64,000 nucleotides of DNA. Source: Ancylobacter oerskovii. GTDB taxonomy: Bacteria; Pseudomonadota; Alphaproteobacteria; Rhizobiales; Xanthobacteraceae. The position numbers and the translations under genes were made by a program. The notes below the pieces were generated by a model. It saw nothing but the letters and a program-made list of their open reading frames with translations, was not told where the DNA came from and did no database searches. The stretch is from NCBI RefSeq assembly GCF_018390555.1, contig NZ_JAHBGB010000023.1:62001-126000 (forward strand), given 5' to 3'. This document shows positions 10,297 to 18,039 of the stretch, piece by piece; within the stretch, counting starts at the first letter, position 1, and every line of letters starts with the position of its first letter.

Positions 10297-12090
10297 TCAA
10301 CCTCCGGCGGCGCCCGGTGCCGGCGCGGTGCCGGCCTCTCCGCCGGCCGGGTAGACGTGGCCGGCGATGCGGACGCGGTTGCGGCCGGCCTCCTTGGCGG
10401 CATAGAGCGCCCGGTCGGCCGCCATCATCAGGTCGCTGCCCCGCAACTCCGGCGCCGGCGTGCAGGCGGCGCCGCCGACGCTGATGGTGACGGGGCCGCC
10501 GACCGACGGGGTATGGGCGATGCCGAGCTCTCGCACGGTGGCGCGCAGCCGCTCGGCAAGCTCGGTGGCGGCGGCCGGCGTCGCATCCGGCATCAGCACC
10601 GCGAACTCCTCCCCGCCGATGCGGGCGACGACATCGTTGCCCTGGACGGCGGAGGCGAGCGCCTGGGCGACGCGATTCAGGCAGCGATCGCCCTCCAAAT
10701 GGCCGAAATGGTCGTTGTAGGGCTTGAAATCGTCGATATCGATCATCAGCAGGCCGAGCCGCCGGGCCGTGCTCCATTGAACCGCGAAGACGGCGTCGAA
10801 GCTGCGCCGGTTGGCGATGCCGGTGAGCGGATCGAGGCTGGCCAGCGAGCTCAGCCGGCGGTTGGCGCTGCGCAGCGCGTCCTCGCGGCGCGTCAGCTCC
10901 TCCGCCATCGCCTCGAAGGCGGAAGCCAGCGGCGCCAGCTCGGCGATCACCACCCTGCCGCCGGCGCCGTCGTCCTCCCGCTTGCCCTGGCCGAAGCGGG
11001 TGAGGCGCTGCGACAGCGCCAGCACGGGCGCGACGATGAGCGTCTCGCCGACCAGCCACAGCCCGAGCAGCATGACGAGGGTGGCGACCAGGAGCGTCAT
11101 CGCCGCCCGCCAGGTCGCCCGCTCGACCTCGCGCGTCACCGCGCTCATGTCGAGGCCGACGATGAGGTGCATGTTGCTGCGGGGCAGGCGGCTATAGCCG
11201 TAGAGGCGCGGCACCCCGTCCGCACCCTCGGCGATCAGCGTGCCGAGGGTGCGTGCCAGGGCCTGCTCGACGACGGGGCTATGGCGCAGGTCCTGCCCCG
11301 CCAGCGTGCCGTCGTCGGGCGTGGCGCGGATCACGGTTCCGGTGGGATCGATCAGCAGCACCTGCGAGCGCAGGTCGAGGTCGGTGGTGTAGGAATCCGG
11401 GAACAGGCCGGAGATCCCCAGCCGCGCCACCACCACCGCGCGGACCTGGCCGTCCTCCTCCACCGCCGGCGCCGCCATGTATATGGCGGGGGACTGCGTG
11501 ACGAAGCTCTGCTTCACCGTGCTGAAGTTGCGTATGCCGTGCATGGCGATGCGGAAATATTCGCGCTCGCCGATGTCGAGGCCCTCCGCCTCGGGGGTCG
11601 TGGTGCAGACCACATGGCCGTCGGTGTCGGCGAGGCCCAGGCTCTCGATGCTGGGGGCGGCATCGAGCACGGTGTACAGGCGCGTGCATTGGGGCGGCGG
11701 CTCGTCCGACGGGTCGGCCTTGGCCGCCAGCGCCATGTCGGTGGCCAGCGTGGTCAGGACGGCGTTGGCGGCGGCGAATTCCTCGGCGTATCGGCTGATG
11801 CCCTGCTGCACCAACTCCATGGCCCGCAGGCGGGATTGCTCGACCGCCTCCGCGTGGAGGCTGAAGATGCTGACGCTGCGCTCGCCGATCACCAGCGTCA
11901 TGACGCAGACCACGAAGGTCGCGAGGCGCGCCCGGAGGCTGACGGTTCGCGTTCGCGAACGGACCGTGCGGGGAAGCTGCAACCAGGAAGCGCGGGGAGA
12001 GGAGGTGCCGTCGGCACCCCGATCGTTCGTCACCGATGCGTCGTATGTGCTCTGACCTACGGGAAGCGACGCTAACCCGTGTCCTGGCAC
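10297..12090 (-). CDS. Membrane diguanylate cyclase with periplasmic CACHE-type sensor
   Basis: Predicted c-di-GMP synthase of 597 residues from this start. Order: a cytoplasmic leader, a first membrane helix (about 53-72), a periplasmic dCACHE-like sensor region (about 75-310), a second helix (LLVATLVMLLGLWLVG, about 325-345), a HAMP-like linker and a C-terminal GGDEF domain. The active site is GGEEF near residue 492. The allosteric I-site position, normally RxxD five residues before it, reads QGND, so product inhibition is probably lost. The start is uncertain: an internal GTG 19 codons later would still keep both helices. It is divergent from yggS. The ligand cannot be read from sequence. 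Confidence 0.88.
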   Translation of the reverse strand: MPGHGLASLPVGQSTYDASVTNDRGADGTSSPRASWLQLPRTVRSRTRTVSLRARLATFVVCVMTLVIGERSVSIFSLHAEAVEQSRLRAMELVQQGISRYAEEFAAANAVLTTLATDMALAAKADPSDEPPPQCTRLYTVLDAAPSIESLGLADTDGHVVCTTTPEAEGLDIGEREYFRIAMHGIRNFSTVKQSFVTQSPAIYMAAPAVEEDGQVRAVVVARLGISGLFPDSYTTDLDLRSQVLLIDPTGTVIRATPDDGTLAGQDLRHSPVVEQALARTLGTLIAEGADGVPRLYGYSRLPRSNMHLIVGLDMSAVTREVERATWRAAMTLLVATLVMLLGLWLVGETLIVAPVLALSQRLTRFGQGKREDDGAGGRVVIAELAPLASAFEAMAEELTRREDALRSANRRLSSLASLDPLTGIANRRSFDAVFAVQWSTARRLGLLMIDIDDFKPYNDHFGHLEGDRCLNRVAQALASAVQGNDVVARIGGEEFAVLMPDATPAAATELAERLRATVRELGIAHTPSVGGPVTISVGGAACTPAPELRGSDLMMAADRALYAAKEAGRNRVRIAGHVYPAGGEAGTAPAPGAAGG

Positions 12091-12191
12091 GCGGCAAGGA
12101 CGGACGGGCGAAATCGCGCCTGCCGTCTGTCAAATCGCGTCATTGCTTGGCATATGGAGCATCTGTCCGTCGCCGTCCGAAGGATGCCCGC

Positions 12192-12908
12192 ATGAGCGCC
12201 GCCCCTCCCGCCGCTTCTTCCGCCCCCTCCCCCGTCGCGCTTCGGCTCGCCGAGGTCGAGGCCGCCATCGCCCGCGCCTGCCGCGATGCCGGCCGGCCGG
12301 CCGAGGCGGTGAAGCTGATCGCCGTGTCCAAGACCTTCGATGCCGAGGCGATCCGTCCGGCGCTCGCCGCCGGCCACCGCCGCTTCGGCGAGAACCGGGT
12401 GCAGGAAGCCAAGGCGAAATGGCCGGAGCTGAAGGCGGAATACCCCGATGCCGAGCTGCACCTCATCGGGCCGCTGCAGACCAACAAGGTGCGCGAGGCG
12501 CTGGCGCTGTTCGACGTCATCCATACGCTCGACCGGCCCTCGCTGGCGAAGGAGCTCGCCAAGGAGATCGCCCGGGCGGACGGCAAGGCGCCGCGGCTGA
12601 TGGTGCAGGTGAACACCGGCGAGGAACCGCAAAAGGCCGGGGTGGCGCCGCTGGAGGCCGATGCGTTCATCAGGATGTGCCGCGAGGACTACGGCCTGCC
12701 GGTGGAAGGGCTGATGTGCATCCCGCCCGCGGAGGAGCCGGCGGCGCCGCATTTCGCACTGCTCTCCACCATCGCCCGCCGCAACGGGCTGGCGACGCTG
12801 TCCATGGGCATGAGCGGCGACTACGAGACCGCGGTGGCGCTGGGCGCCACCCATGTGCGGGTCGGCAGCGCCATTTTCGGCGGGCGTCCGCCGATCCCGG
12901 CGGGCTAG
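12192..12908 (+). CDS. yggS: PLP homeostasis protein YggS/PROSC
   Basis: Single-domain fold-type III PLP-binding protein, 238 residues, without known catalysis; the family controls pyridoxal phosphate levels. Marks are KLIAVSKTF (PLP lysine), FGENRVQEA, HLIGPLQTNK and the C-terminal MGMSGDYETA and GSAIFG. AAGGA lies upstream of the ATG. An in-frame upstream ATG at 12036 would overlap the divergent cyclase and is rejected. Its TAG shares a CTAG tetramer with the stop of the convergent L,D-transpeptidase. Confidence 0.95.
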   Translation: MSAAPPAASSAPSPVALRLAEVEAAIARACRDAGRPAEAVKLIAVSKTFDAEAIRPALAAGHRRFGENRVQEAKAKWPELKAEYPDAELHLIGPLQTNKVREALALFDVIHTLDRPSLAKELAKEIARADGKAPRLMVQVNTGEEPQKAGVAPLEADAFIRMCREDYGLPVEGLMCIPPAEEPAAPHFALLSTIARRNGLATLSMGMSGDYETAVALGATHVRVGSAIFGGRPPIPAG

Positions 12909-13480
12909 CCGACGACGAGGGCGGTGCGGGGCCCGATACGCGCCAGGAGCCGCAGCAGGTCGGGACGGCGGAAGGCGATGCAGCCGGCCGTGGGCTCGAA
13001 GCCGGGGCGCGCCAGATGGAGGAACACCGCCGAGCCGCGCCGGGCGCGGCGCGGGCGCTGGTTGTGGTCGAGCACCACCACCAGGTCGTACAGATCGTCC
13101 GGCCGCCACATCTCCTCATGCGAGGCCCCGAGCGGCGCGCGCGCCGGCCGGTTGTAGCGTCCGTGCTCCGGCGCGTCGCACCACAGATCCTCCGGGCGGG
13201 TGCGATGCAGGGGAAGGCGGCTCGCCGGCCGGCGGCCATGATCGGCGCGCCAGCGCAGCTGCAGCGGATGCCACCTGCCGGCCGGGGTGGCGCCGTCGCC
13301 CTCGCGCTTGTCGTGCCGTATCCCGCTACGCCCGAGCGCCACCGGCGCCGCGAATCCGGGGCCGATGACCACGCCTCTGGTGGGGCATCCGGGCCGGGCG
13401 ACGACGCGCAGCCGGGAGATCGTCCCCGGCTTTTCTTTGTGAAACCTCTTCTTCTTCACGCGTTTTCCGTTCACGATCAC
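12905..13480 (-). CDS. L,D-transpeptidase family protein (YkuD domain)
   Basis: The C-terminal half shows the YkuD catalytic signature: FLHLARPGFEPTAGCIAF, with the nucleophile in GCI and an upstream His. The central ALGRSGIRHDKREGDGATPAG stretch is typical of the small YkuD proteins of Hyphomicrobiales. Such enzymes make 3-3 peptidoglycan cross-links or anchor envelope proteins. No signal peptide is visible. The start is uncertain; the GTG at 13480 gives 191 residues, and open codons continue to 13618 with only a TTG there. It is divergent from the response regulator at 13642, which suggests envelope-linked control. Confidence 0.8.
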   Translation of the reverse strand: MIVNGKRVKKKRFHKEKPGTISRLRVVARPGCPTRGVVIGPGFAAPVALGRSGIRHDKREGDGATPAGRWHPLQLRWRADHGRRPASRLPLHRTRPEDLWCDAPEHGRYNRPARAPLGASHEEMWRPDDLYDLVVVLDHNQRPRRARRGSAVFLHLARPGFEPTAGCIAFRRPDLLRLLARIGPRTALVVG

Positions 13481-13641
13481 GTCACGGGGCCGGCTGTATC
13501 GCCGTTTGGCGACGCGGCCACTCTTGCCGAAGGGGCCGAGCCTGCCTAGTCGGGAAACGTGATCGACGTCGAAGCTGATATCACGCCTGCGTTTCGAACG
13601 ACGGCACGGGCAGGGCAACTCAAGCGATCGGAAGCTGACAG

Positions 13642-14328
13642 ATGGCGAATGCTCAAAGAGTTCTGGTGGTCGACGACGACAGGGAACTGCGCGAGGCGCT
13701 GGTGGAGCAGCTCGCCCTCTATGACGAGTTCGAGGTGGTGGCCGCCGACAGCGGCCGCGCCGCGCAGGAGGCCGTCGACGCCGGCCGCATCGACCTGGTG
13801 CTGATGGATGTCGGCCTGCCGGACGGCGACGGCCGCGAGGCGGTGCGCGCCATGCGGCAGAAGGGCTTCAAGGCGCCGGTGATCATGCTGACCGGCCACG
13901 ACACCGACAGCGACACCATCATGGGGCTGGAAGCCGGCGCCAACGACTATGTCGCCAAGCCCTTCCGCTTCGCGGTGCTGCTCGCCCGCATCCGCGCCCA
14001 GATGCGCTCGCACGAGGCGAGCGAGGACGCGGTGTTCACCATCGGGCCGTATACCTTCCGCCCCGGCGCCAAGATGCTGGTGACCGAGCGCAATTCCAAG
14101 ATCCGCCTCACCGAGAAGGAGACGGCGATCCTGCGCTATCTCTACCGGGCGGGGAAGAAGCCGGTGGCGCGCGAGATCCTGCTGCAGGAGGTGTGGGGCT
14201 ACAATTCCGGCGTCACCACCCATACGCTGGAGACGCATATCTACCGGCTGCGCCAGAAGATCGAGAAGGATCCCTCGCATCCCAATCTGCTGGCCACCGA
14301 GGCCGGCGGCTACAAACTGGTACCCTGA
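13642..14328 (+). CDS. OmpR/PhoB-family response regulator (CenR-like)
   Basis: The 228-residue product has a receiver domain (acidic pocket VDDD, phosphoacceptor Asp in LMDVGLPD, conserved Lys in AKPFRF) and a winged-helix DNA-binding domain with HTLETHIYRLRQKIE and a terminal GYKLVP. The receiver-linker text resembles CenR of rhizobia, an envelope regulator, but no histidine kinase gene is adjacent. The ATG has GGAAG upstream. It is flanked by an L,D-transpeptidase and a cyclic-nucleotide-binding protein. I leave the symbol empty because CenR identity is inference. Confidence 0.9.
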   Translation: MANAQRVLVVDDDRELREALVEQLALYDEFEVVAADSGRAAQEAVDAGRIDLVLMDVGLPDGDGREAVRAMRQKGFKAPVIMLTGHDTDSDTIMGLEAGANDYVAKPFRFAVLLARIRAQMRSHEASEDAVFTIGPYTFRPGAKMLVTERNSKIRLTEKETAILRYLYRAGKKPVAREILLQEVWGYNSGVTTHTLETHIYRLRQKIEKDPSHPNLLATEAGGYKLVP

Positions 14329-14410
14329 CCGCGCGGCAGGTGATTCACTCGCGCGCGACTGCTGATTCGCGTGGGCGATTCGCCCCCGCGCGCTGGAGGT
14401 GGGCCGGGCG

Positions 14411-14899
14411 ATGGCCATCGAGGACGACATAGCGCTGCTCGAAGGCGTGCCGCTCCTGCAGCTGCTCGGCCGCGAGGGGCTGCGGGTGATCGCCATCAGC
14501 GCCGATACGCGCAGCCTCAACGAGGGCGAGGTGCTGTTCCGCGAGGGCCAGTTCGCCGATGCCGCCTATGTGGTGGTGAGCGGCCGGCTGCGCGTCTCCC
14601 ACGAGAATCCCGAGCGCAGCGCCAAGCCCGGTCACAATGAGGAAGTGGGGCCGGGCACGCTGCTCGGCGAGGTGGCGCTGATCACCGATACCAAGCGGCC
14701 GGCCACCGCCATCGCGCTGGAGCCCTCCGCGGTGCTGCGCATTCCGCGCGTCATCTTCATGCGCACGGTGGAGAGCTATCCCGAATCGGCGGTGCGCCTC
14801 GCCGAGACGCTGAGCGCGCGGGTGAGCGCCACGCTGGGCGAACTCGAAGGCGTGCGCCGCCGGCTCGACGCCATCGGCACGCCGGCGGGCGGGCGCTGA
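14411..14899 (+). CDS. Stand-alone cyclic-nucleotide-binding domain protein
   Basis: The 162-residue product is a Crp-type beta-barrel: FREGQFADAAYVVVSGRL, GTLLGEVALI (phosphate-binding cassette) and a long C-terminal helix. The cassette position that carries Arg in cAMP binders is in TKRPATA. There is no helix-turn-helix, so it is not a DNA-binding Crp protein; it may signal by protein contact. GGAGG lies 11 bases before the chosen ATG, and a GTG at 14399 is an alternative. It follows the response regulator by 82 bases in the same direction. Confidence 0.85.
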   Translation: MAIEDDIALLEGVPLLQLLGREGLRVIAISADTRSLNEGEVLFREGQFADAAYVVVSGRLRVSHENPERSAKPGHNEEVGPGTLLGEVALITDTKRPATAIALEPSAVLRIPRVIFMRTVESYPESAVRLAETLSARVSATLGELEGVRRRLDAIGTPAGGR

Positions 14900-14927
14900 G
14901 GCGCGCCGCCGGAGCGGATGTCGCGCC

Positions 14928-15359
14928 ATGATCCCCGTCACCAACCGCATCAGCCTCGCCGAGGAGGAGATCGTCGAGGCGTTCGTGCGCGCCTCCGGGC
15001 CCGGCGGCCAGAACGTCAACAAGGTGTCGAGCGCGGTGCAGCTGCGTTTCGACGTGCGCGCCTCGCCGAACCTGCCCGAGGCGGTGAAGGAGCGGCTGGA
15101 AAAGATAGCCGGCAAGCGGCTGACCAATGACGGGGTGATCGTCATTTCCGCCCAGCGCTTCCGCACCCAGGAGCGCAACCGCGAGGACGCCCTCGCCCGC
15201 CTTGTCGAGATGATCCGCGAGGCGGCGGTGGTGCCGGTGACGCGCCGCCCCACCCGGCCGACGCTGGGCTCGAAGATGCGCCGGCTGGAAGGCAAGGCGC
15301 GGCGTTCCGGCGTCAAGGCGCTGCGGCGCGACAAGCCGGGCGGCGGGGGCGAGGAATAG
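14928..15359 (+). CDS. arfB: Ribosome-rescue peptidyl-tRNA hydrolase ArfB
   Basis: Release-factor-like hydrolase of 143 residues that frees stalled ribosomes. The catalytic motif GPGGQNVNKV is near residue 26, followed by SSAVQLRFDV as in ICT1/YaeJ. The basic C-terminal tail (RRLEGKARRSGVKALRRDKP) is the part that enters the empty mRNA channel. It lacks the codon-recognition domains of true release factors. It starts 28 bases after the cyclic-nucleotide-binding gene. Confidence 0.94.
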   Translation: MIPVTNRISLAEEEIVEAFVRASGPGGQNVNKVSSAVQLRFDVRASPNLPEAVKERLEKIAGKRLTNDGVIVISAQRFRTQERNREDALARLVEMIREAAVVPVTRRPTRPTLGSKMRRLEGKARRSGVKALRRDKPGGGGEE

Positions 15360-15585
15360 CCGGCTCTTTCCTTGCGGTGCCGTAGCGACGTCGATGGGTG
15401 GGCTTCGGCGGTATGGTGGCTTCCAAAGCTGTCGCCCGGACGGAAACGTCGGTGCGATCTGATGTGAGACCGATCATCCGTATCGGGATGTTTTCAGTGG
15501 CAGGCGCGCCCGACTTTTTGACGCGCTCCGGCGTCCACGACCTGGCGTGATGTTCAGGAGGCGTGTCGTCGTTGTCTGGATGGCC
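15360..15585. other. Gene-free gap after arfB
   Basis: This gap lies between the convergent arfB and the DUF1674 gene. I see no convincing open frame, hairpin with T-tract or RNA gene in it. Confidence 0.5.
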
Positions 15586-15798
15586 TCAGAAATCCGAGGC
15601 GATGCCCTTCACTTCCCAGTCGCCATAGCGCACCGGCTCGGGGCCGCCGCGCCCGTCGATCTCCTTCGGCAGCGGCGCGGGCGCGCCCTGGGCCGCGCGG
15701 CGGGCGGCGGCCTCTTCCAGGGCGCGGCGGGCGGCGGGCGGCAGCTCGCGCGGCGGGGCCGGCGGGGGCGCGGGAGAGTTGGTGTCGTTCTCGTCCAT
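15586..15798 (-). CDS. DUF1674 / SDHAF4-like succinate dehydrogenase assembly factor
   Basis: A 70-residue acidic/Pro-rich protein whose C-terminus, GGPEPVRYGDWEVKGIASDF, is the hallmark of DUF1674, the bacterial counterpart of SDHAF4/Sdh8. In eukaryotes that factor protects and matures the flavinylated SdhA subunit; a role here is by homology. The start MDENDTNS is preferred over a longer frame beginning at 15855. No sdh gene is in the window. It is divergent from htpX. Confidence 0.85.
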   Translation of the reverse strand: MDENDTNSPAPPPAPPRELPPAARRALEEAAARRAAQGAPAPLPKEIDGRGGPEPVRYGDWEVKGIASDF

Positions 15799-15964
15799 GG
15801 CCCATTGGAACCACCGCTCGGGCCGGCGCGTCAAGGCATGACCGACAGCCGCCATGGCGGGGGGCTTTGGTCCGTCGCCGCGCGGCTCCCTTGCGTCAGC
15901 CGGTGCCGCTTCCCATCCTATTCCCGACGAGGCGCCGCGGAACCGGCGCCGGAAGAGGGCATCG

Positions 15965-16954
15965 ATGAACTATTTTCGCACGGCGATCCTGCTGGCGGGG
16001 ATGACGGCGCTGTTCATGGCCGTGGGCTACATGATCGGCGGGTCCGGCGGCATGATGATCGCGCTGGTGGTCGCCGCCGGCATGAACGTCTTCAGCTACT
16101 GGAATTCCGACCGCATGGTGCTGTCCATGTACGGCGCCCGCGAGGTGGATCGCGCCAGCGCGCCGGAATTCGTCGGCATGGTGGAACAGCTCGCGGCCCG
16201 CGCTGACCTGCCCATGCCGCGCGTCTACATCATCGACAGCCCGCAGCCCAATGCCTTCGCCACCGGCCGCAACCCCAGCCATGCCGCGGTGGCGGCCTCC
16301 ACCGGCCTGCTCAACGCGCTCTCGCGTGAGGAAGTGGCCGGCGTGATGGCGCACGAGCTGGCGCATATCAAGCATTACGACACGCTGACCATGACCGTCA
16401 CCGCGACGCTGGCCGGCGCGATCTCGATGCTGGCGAATTTCGCGATGTTCTTCGGGCACAACCGCGAGAACAACAATCCCTTCGGCGTGATCGGCACCAT
16501 CCTGATGATGATCCTCGCCCCGCTCGCCGCCATGGTGGTGCAGATGGCGGTGTCGCGCTCGCGCGAATATGTCGCCGACCGCGAGGGCGCGCTGATCTGC
16601 GGCCAGCCGATGTGGCTCGCCTCGGCATTGGCGAAGATCTCGAACTACGCGCATCAGGTGCCGAACATGGAGGCCGAGCGCAACCCGGCCACCGCGCACA
16701 TGTTCATCATCAACCCGCTGTCGGGCGAGCGGATGGACAATCTGTTCTCCACCCACCCGGCGACGGAGAACCGCATCGCCGCGCTCGAGGCGCTGGCGCG
16801 GGAAATGGGCGGCGCGGCCCCGGCCGGCTCCGGCTGGGGTGGGCAGCCGCAGGGCGGTGCCGGCGCGACGGCGCGACCCTCGTCGGATCCGTGGGGGCGA
16901 GGCGGCGGCCAGAAGGGCGGCCAGGAGGGCGGGCGCCGTGGCCCCTGGGGCTGA
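15965..16954 (+). CDS. htpX: Membrane zinc metalloprotease HtpX
   Basis: M48 peptidase for quality control of inner-membrane proteins, 329 residues. Two N-terminal membrane helices are followed by the zinc site HELAHIKH near residue 132, two further hydrophobic helices and the distal glutamate in [10 protein letters not shown]. The tail after about residue 285 is Gly/Pro-rich, as in many Hyphomicrobiales HtpX proteins. The start MNYFRTAIL is chosen on family likeness; an upstream in-frame ATG at 15854 would add a non-conserved leader. Confidence 0.95.
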   Translation: MNYFRTAILLAGMTALFMAVGYMIGGSGGMMIALVVAAGMNVFSYWNSDRMVLSMYGAREVDRASAPEFVGMVEQLAARADLPMPRVYIIDSPQPNAFATGRNPSHAAVAASTGLLNALSREEVAGVMAHELAHIKHYDTLTMTVTATLAGAISMLANFAMFFGHNRENNNPFGVIGTILMMILAPLAAMVVQMAVSRSREYVADREGALICGQPMWLASALAKISNYAHQVPNMEAERNPATAHMFIINPLSGERMDNLFSTHPATENRIAALEALAREMGGAAPAGSGWGGQPQGGAGATARPSSDPWGRGGGQKGGQEGGRRGPWG

Positions 16955-17129
16955 GCCGCGTATCGCGGCCGGCTCGAGGGGTGGCCCGGCGCGGACCCGA
17001 TAAGGCCCTGACGCGAGCCTGGCGGGCGACGCCGAGGGACGCGAGGAGCCATATTCCACGCAATGCCGGCGGCACGCTTGAAAAACCGCGGCTTCGCGGC
17101 TATCAGAGGCGCCGTCGACGGGTGTCCGT

Positions 17130-17205
17130 GCCGCGGTAGCTCAGCTGGTAGAGCAACGCATTCGTAATGCGTGGGTCGGGGGTTCGAATCCCTTCCGCGG
17201 CACCA
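17130..17205 (+). tRNA. tRNA-Thr (anticodon CGU)
   Basis: A complete 76-base cloverleaf. The acceptor arms GCCGCGG and CCGCGGC pair, the anticodon stem ACGCA/TGCGT closes loop TTCGTAA, and the T-loop reads GGTTCGAATCC. The CCA end is encoded. The anticodon CGT at 17163-17165 reads ACG codons. Confidence 0.98.
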
Positions 17206-17402
17206 TTACCCCCCGAGCGGGGCCGAACGGTCCGCTTCTTCACATTGATGGCTACGTGCGAGCCCGGCCGCGATGCTTGCCGCGCGCTCGCGGCTTGCCG
17301 CTGGGCGCCAGCCGGGGCGCGCCATCGGGAGGCGGTCAAGGACCCGGCACCGGGAGAGCGACGGCGCGAGGGTTCGCGCCGTCCCTGCCGATCGGCTTCC
17401 CG

Positions 17403-17741
17403 TCAGCGCCAGACATACCAGCAGTTGCGGAACGGCCGGCCCCAGCGGTCGCGGCGCCAGCCGCAGACCCGGCGGCGACGGCCGCGCCAGCGACGGCGGC
17501 GGCGCCAATAGCCCGGGGGCGGGCCGGGAGGCGGCCCCCAGCCGTGGCGGGGCGGACCCCAATATTGTGCGTCCTCGATGGCGGTGCCGTCCGGGGTGGC
17601 GGCAGCCGCGGGGTCGGGCGGGGCGAGGCCCTTCAGCTGATCGAGCGGCGTCGCCTCGGCCGGGGCGGCGAAGGCGAGGCCGGCCGTCGCCCCGGCGCCG
17701 ATGGCGCCGGCGAGGCCGAGAAGAAATCCACGTCTGTCCAC
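17403..17741 (-). CDS. Small exported Arg/Trp-rich protein
   Basis: A 112-residue protein I cannot assign to a function. It starts MDRRGFLLGLAGAIG, a Tat-like or Sec signal with Arg-Arg before the hydrophobic core and AFA-A cleavage near residue 25. The mature part is a Pro/Gly spacer, a run of about 12 Arg in 20 residues, and a C-terminus with two Cys (RRVCGWRR and RNCWYVW). Similar short proteins are common in Hyphomicrobiales. It is separate from its neighbours by about 200-300 bases. Confidence 0.65.
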   Translation of the reverse strand: MDRRGFLLGLAGAIGAGATAGLAFAAPAEATPLDQLKGLAPPDPAAAATPDGTAIEDAQYWGPPRHGWGPPPGPPPGYWRRRRRWRGRRRRVCGWRRDRWGRPFRNCWYVWR

Positions 17742-18039
17742 GTCTGTTCTCCCGCAAGGGGACGTCCCGCTTCGGCGCGGAGGCGGCCCATCTGCCGCTG
17801 CAACGCCGGAACCGGAACGTGGGTTTCGCCGACCCAGCCGGCAGCATCCCGCCGCTTCGCGTCAGCACCCGGGCGGAAACGGGGCCGAAGCATGCCTTCC
17901 GCGGGGAGAAGTCGGGAGCGGATCGCCGGAAATGCCGCGCCGGCGGGCGCCGCGATCCTGCGTGGACGCAGAAGCGACGTGCCCTGCGGATCGGCGGGCG
18001 GGGCTGCGCGGCGGGCGGAAGTGCCCTGCCGGTCTCGGC
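17742..18039. other. Gene-free gap upstream of the small exported protein
   Basis: 298 bases between the start of the small exported protein and the stop of the large hydrolase, both leftward. No supported gene or hairpin terminator was seen. It should contain the promoter of the small gene, but no clear -35/-10 pair is visible. Confidence 0.4.
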
